From Hyphomicrobiales bacterium (lineage in GTDB: Bacteria; Pseudomonadota; Alphaproteobacteria; Rhizobiales; Beijerinckiaceae), in NCBI GenBank assembly GCA_026400535.1, contig JAPLOU010000039.1:1-64000 (forward strand): a stretch of 64,000 bases of DNA. The letters are read 5' to 3'. The notes under the pieces were generated by a model, which was given only the letters and a program-made list of their open reading frames with translations, did no database searches and had not been told where the DNA came from. The number at the start of each line of letters is the position of its first letter. The first letter of the stretch is position 1. This document shows positions 60,823 to 64,000 of the stretch, piece by piece. A program made the position numbers and the translations under genes.

Positions 60823-61783
60823 GCGACACCCGCGGGTCGAGGAGGCCATAAAGAACGTCCACCACCAGGTTCAGAACGATCAGCACAACCGCGATGACGA
60901 AGAACGCGCCCTGCGCCAATGGATAGTCGCTCTGGGACACGGCCGTCACCAGCAGTCTGCCGAGCCCGGGCCAGGAGAACACGGTCTCGACCACCACATT
61001 GCCCCCCAGCGTGGCGCCGAGACCCAGCGCAAAGGCTGTGACCACGGGCAGCAAGGCGTTCCGGGCCGCATGGTGCAACGTGATGCGCCATTCCGACAGG
61101 CCCTTGATGCGCGCCATGGTCACGAACTCGTCGTGCAGGACTTCAAGCATGGTGGACCGCATCAGCAACAGCGGCAGGCCCTGCAAATAGAGCGCAAGTG
61201 TGACGGCAGGCAGGATCAGGTGCAGCAGGAAATCCCGGCTGAAGATCCTGTGCAAGTCGCTGTCGAAGAACATGCCGGCGCTGTTCGCGCCGCCTGCCGG
61301 CAGCCAGCCAAGGGAGAAGGCGAAAACAGTCAGCAGGATCATGCCAAGCCAGAACTCCGGCGCAGCGCGCGTCGCCAGCGCCATCGGGACGAGGATGCCT
61401 TCCGCCAGCGTTCCGCGCTTGGTCGCGAGCCAAGCGCCGGCGAGGATCCCGAAGGCATAGGCCAGCACCAGCCCGGTCATGGTCAGGACCAGCGTGTTGG
61501 GCAACGCCGACAGGATGATCGACCAGACCGGTTCGCGCCGGAAGAACGATGTTCCCAGATTGCCCTGGGCGAGGTTCCAGACATAGATCAGGTATTGTTC
61601 ATGGAGCGGCCGGTCGAGGCCGAACTGCGCCATGATCAGTTGCTGCTGTTCGTCGTTGAGCGCCTCGCTGATATAGGCGGCCATCGGATTGCCCGGCATC
61701 AGCCGGAACATCAAGAACAGGATCGTGACCACCGCCCAGAGCAGCACAAGACTGTGGGCAAGGCGCTGCAAAAGATAGCTCAA
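60809..61783 (-). CDS. Peptide ABC importer permease, DppB-like
   Basis: A 324-residue permease beginning MSYLLQRLAHSLVLLWAVVT, then LFLMFRLMPGNPMAAYI, the usual DppB N-terminus. A periplasmic insert contains QFGLDRPLHEQYL, and the EAA loop VTMARIKGLSEWRITLHHAA lies near residue 220. It starts 39 bases after the binding-protein gene. It forms the other half of the channel. Confidence 0.92.
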   Translation of the reverse strand: MSYLLQRLAHSLVLLWAVVTILFLMFRLMPGNPMAAYISEALNDEQQQLIMAQFGLDRPLHEQYLIYVWNLAQGNLGTSFFRREPVWSIILSALPNTLVLTMTGLVLAYAFGILAGAWLATKRGTLAEGILVPMALATRAAPEFWLGMILLTVFAFSLGWLPAGGANSAGMFFDSDLHRIFSRDFLLHLILPAVTLALYLQGLPLLLMRSTMLEVLHDEFVTMARIKGLSEWRITLHHAARNALLPVVTAFALGLGATLGGNVVVETVFSWPGLGRLLVTAVSQSDYPLAQGAFFVIAVVLIVLNLVVDVLYGLLDPRVSHGRS

Positions 61784-61822
61784 GTCAGCGTCCTCGCCCT
61801 GTCCGGTTCCATGAACCCTGCA

Positions 61823-63514
61823 TCAACCCGGAGGCTGCAGGGTTTCCTTGACACCGGCGGGATAGCGCAGGCGACCGCCTTCGACCTTGTATCCGGCCTG
61901 TTCCAGCATGGTTCTGGCGGTGGCGATGCCGCCTGCCGCCGGCTTCACATCGGCCGAATGCCAGAAGCCGATCGCGGGCGAGATGTGGCTGACCGACCTG
62001 ACCGCGTAGCCGTTCCATGCCGCGGAGACCAGAACGTTTCGGTCAATGGCCGCCGAGAGTGCATTGCGGAACTTCACGTCCGAGAAGGGCAGCCGGCGGT
62101 TGTTGAAGGCGAGAAACTCGATGCCGACATCGGTTTCCTGCGTAAGCTTGATGGTGGCATTGTCCTTGGAGAGCTTTTCGAGCACATCCGGATCGCCGCC
62201 ATACTCCGACAACAGGTTGATGTCGCCGGAGCGCAACATGCCGACGACGGCTTCCGCGTTGGGGATGACCCTGAGCACGAGACGGTCGATCTTGGGGGCG
62301 GCCCAATGTTCGGCGAACTTGTCGAGAACGATCTCCTCGTTGAGGCGCGCGCGGACCTGCTTGAACGGACCCGAGCCGACGTTCATCGCGTCGCGGATGG
62401 ATTCAAGGTTTTCCGGCTTGCCCTCGACGCTCTTCAGGTGTGGCTCCCAGATGTGCTTGGGCACGACATAAACGCGTCCGAGCGCGGTGGTGGCGAAGGC
62501 GGCGTTCGGCCGCTTCAGGTGGAAGCGCAGCGAGAACTCGCCGGTGCGCTCAACGCGGTCAATGTCCGTGACGAACGGCTTGTACATGGGCGACTTGTCG
62601 GTCGTCATCGGCGCTTCGTAGGAGAAGATCACGTCCTCGATGGTCACCGGCTTGCCATCATGGAACTTCATATCCTTGCGGATCACGATGTCCACGGTCT
62701 TGTCGTCGGTGAACTTGAAGGACTCCGCCGCCCAGGGCCGTGGCAGCCCGTCCGGCCCGATCCGGACGAGGCGGTCCCAGATCAACTCGTTCATCCAGCT
62801 GTCCGGCGCGCCGGCAATGTAGAGCGGATGGATCGCCTGCAGGGCCGTACCGCTGTTGATGATCATGGTTTTCTGGGCAGCAAGCGGCGCAGCGCCGATG
62901 AAGGTCCAGAAGTTGCGGATGCCGACTCCCTTCTGCACCACGATGCTGGCGGGGTCGAACACCGACTGGTTGAAAGCCTGCAGCGTGTTCGGATGCACCA
63001 GGAAGGCGTAGGGCTGGTCGCGGTTGACGATCTCCTGCGCTGTCCGCACGAGCTTCTGCCGCGCAGCCGGATCGACCGTCTGACGCTGCTCTTCGGCGAC
63101 CTTGTCGTATTCGGGACTGTTGTAGCCGACGAAGTTGAATCCGCGCGGGGCGGTCGACGAGTGAAACAGGTTGAAGGTCATTTCATCGGGGTCGCTTCGT
63201 TCGGGCCGGCCCACCATGCGCCACATGGTGGTGTCCCACTTGTCGCGGTCGAACCAGACAAGCTGGGTCTGCGCCTGCCGCGCCATCGGACGGACTTCGA
63301 CGTCAAGACCGAGTTGCTTCCAGGCCTGCGCGATGAGCTGGGCGGCCTGGAACGCCTGCGGCACGGCACCTTGCGTGTCGGAGATCAGCACGATCTTGCG
63401 GACCGGATCGCCGGCGCCTTGCGCCACGGCGAGATGCGCCGGACCCAAGGTGGCCATCATCACCCCGGCACCGATTGAAATGGCAGTCTGACGGCGTGAA
63501 AGTTTCTGCACCAT
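61823..63514 (-). CDS. Peptide-type ABC substrate-binding protein, SBP_bac_5 family
   Basis: A 563-residue periplasmic binding protein. The frame is open far upstream, but the ATG at 63514 begins a Tat-like signal (LSRRQTAISIGAGVMMATLG, cleaved near the VAQG site at about residue 35), so that start is used. The body shows MKFHDGKPVTIEDVIFSYE near residue 290 and the SBP_bac_5 ending. Residues 45-200 form an unusually long N-terminal part with Gln-rich segments. It delivers ligand to the DppBCDF-like system. Peptides or derivatives are likely given the downstream M28-type genes. Confidence 0.92.
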   Translation of the reverse strand: MVQKLSRRQTAISIGAGVMMATLGPAHLAVAQGAGDPVRKIVLISDTQGAVPQAFQAAQLIAQAWKQLGLDVEVRPMARQAQTQLVWFDRDKWDTTMWRMVGRPERSDPDEMTFNLFHSSTAPRGFNFVGYNSPEYDKVAEEQRQTVDPAARQKLVRTAQEIVNRDQPYAFLVHPNTLQAFNQSVFDPASIVVQKGVGIRNFWTFIGAAPLAAQKTMIINSGTALQAIHPLYIAGAPDSWMNELIWDRLVRIGPDGLPRPWAAESFKFTDDKTVDIVIRKDMKFHDGKPVTIEDVIFSYEAPMTTDKSPMYKPFVTDIDRVERTGEFSLRFHLKRPNAAFATTALGRVYVVPKHIWEPHLKSVEGKPENLESIRDAMNVGSGPFKQVRARLNEEIVLDKFAEHWAAPKIDRLVLRVIPNAEAVVGMLRSGDINLLSEYGGDPDVLEKLSKDNATIKLTQETDVGIEFLAFNNRRLPFSDVKFRNALSAAIDRNVLVSAAWNGYAVRSVSHISPAIGFWHSADVKPAAGGIATARTMLEQAGYKVEGGRLRYPAGVKETLQPPG

Positions 63515-63621
63515 GACCCTGGACACTCCCCATGTTTCGACGTTGTCTGACCGACAGAAATCGGAAATCTGCGCCTGATTGAAGCACACCCCGGCAATTT
63601 GTAAATCCGTATTCGCGGCAC

Positions 63622-63642
63622 TGTGTAGACAGTCTGTACACA
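63622..63642. promoter_or_regulatory. Inverted repeat upstream of the peptide-uptake operon
   Basis: TGTGTA-N9-TACACA with an inner AGAC-A-GTCT, seen directly, 108 bases before the binding-protein start. It differs from O1-O4 and has no local regulator gene. It is a plausible operator. Confidence 0.45.
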
Positions 63643-63791
63643 ATCGGCGCAGTCGGCCATGCGCGCAACGCAGCACCATCCGGTTCCCGGGCGCTTGGCG
63701 AAGCATCCTGTGCCGAACGGGCGCCTCGACACGGGCGCCTCACAGCGCAGGAAGGTCCGGCATGGCGGCGAGGAGCATCCGTGTGTCGATG

Positions 63792-64000
63792 TCAGGGGTC
63801 CAGGCCGAAGGGATCATCCACTGAATGGGCGGGCTCGGTGAACCAGCGCGCACCTGCTGCTGTGACGAGCATGTGGTCCTCGAGCCGGACGCCGAACTCG
63901 CCATAGATGCAGATCATCGGCTCATTGGAGAAGGTCATGCCGGGCTGGAGCACGGTGCGGTCGCCCTTCACCAGATAAGGCCACTCATGCACGTCAAGGC
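63792..64000 (-). CDS. M24-family (Xaa-Pro dipeptidase/creatinase-like) peptidase, C-terminal part
   Basis: Only the last 69 or so residues are in the window; the gene continues past 64000. The segment VLQPGMTFSNEPMICIYGEFGVRLEDHMLVT (given in part: MTFSNEP, GVRLEDHMLVT) carries two metal-ligand Glu residues of the M24 pita-bread fold, typical of creatinase/Xaa-Pro dipeptidase. It is on the same strand as the peptide importer and upstream of it, so it may belong to the same functional unit, though the palindrome and a 277-base gap separate them. Confidence 0.85.
   Translation of the reverse strand, partial: LDVHEWPYLVKGDRTVLQPGMTFSNEPMICIYGEFGVRLEDHMLVTAAGARWFTEPAHSVDDPFGLDP

Noticed and set aside
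60734-63478. A 914-codon plus-strand frame opposite the peptide importer genes
   Set aside because: Composition is shadow-like (Asp, Gln, His and Arg-rich), with no domain, while the minus strand has three well-formed transporter genes.
1-64000. CRISPR array, tRNA or rRNA genes
   Set aside because: No regularly spaced repeats or recognisable structural RNA sequences were noticed in the gaps; a covariance-model scan was not possible.

Overview
The window looks like one stretch of a GC-rich alphaproteobacterial chromosome, probably Hyphomicrobiales (Rhizobiales)-like. That assignment is an inference from the high GC, the dense ATGA-coupled operons, the Tat-type signals on all four binding proteins and the many ABC uptake systems with GntR regulators. 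I saw no rRNA, tRNA, CRISPR array, phage or intact insertion sequence. About 55 genes are supported, nearly all for uptake and breakdown of sugars, peptides, amino-acid-like compounds and organic acids.

Layout. (1) 1-3.1 kb: the end of a sugar ABC operon (permease, AGE/six-hairpin-type protein, Gfo/Idh/MocA dehydrogenase). A DMT-family transporter and a DapA-superfamily lyase follow (3.6-5.6 kb). (2) 5.7-20.8 kb, minus strand: a 13-gene operon led by a GntR/FCD regulator. It continues with a luciferase-type monooxygenase, flavin reductase, HpcH aldolase, V4R-like protein, FAD-linked 2-hydroxyacid dehydrogenase, cyclase-family hydrolase, IorA/IorB-type 2-oxoacid:ferredoxin oxidoreductase and a peptide-type ABC importer. 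A palindrome covers the predicted promoter. I do not recognise this combination as a named pathway, and it is my first candidate for an undescribed system. (3) 21.0-26.1 kb: a LysR regulator divergent from dabB-dabA, the two-subunit inorganic-carbon (DAB) uptake complex. A relic-rich gap follows, then an adaptor-permease-ATPase exporter in DevBCA order (26.7-29.9 kb).

(4) 30.1-49.0 kb: an amino-acid or imino-acid catabolic region. It has one GlnQ-type ATPase, two binding proteins and three permeases. A three-component flavin/iron-sulfur dehydrogenase of the HcnABC/opine/D-hydroxyproline type occurs twice, once as three genes and once fused into one 974-residue protein. Also present are two DapA-like lyases, an ornithine-cyclodeaminase-like protein, a PanE-like reductase, a phosphotriesterase-family hydrolase, a DUF6282-like hydrolase and an M20-like protein. 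Four intergenic regions carry the same inverted repeat, approximately TTGyATAC-N5-GTATrCAA, and a GntR/FCD regulator lies in the middle. This looks like one local regulon.

(5) 49.1-54.4 kb: hydantoinase/oxoprolinase-type HyuB and HyuA with an M20 dipeptidase. (6) 54.4-63.5 kb, minus strand: a peptide ABC importer (binding protein, two permeases, two ATPases) followed by two tandem cytoplasmic M28-type proteins that lack the usual Glu-Glu pair. The C-terminal end of an M24 (Xaa-Pro dipeptidase-like) gene lies at the right edge. The genes of parts 4-6 fit import of short or modified peptides and cyclic amino acids, followed by cytoplasmic hydrolysis and oxidation.
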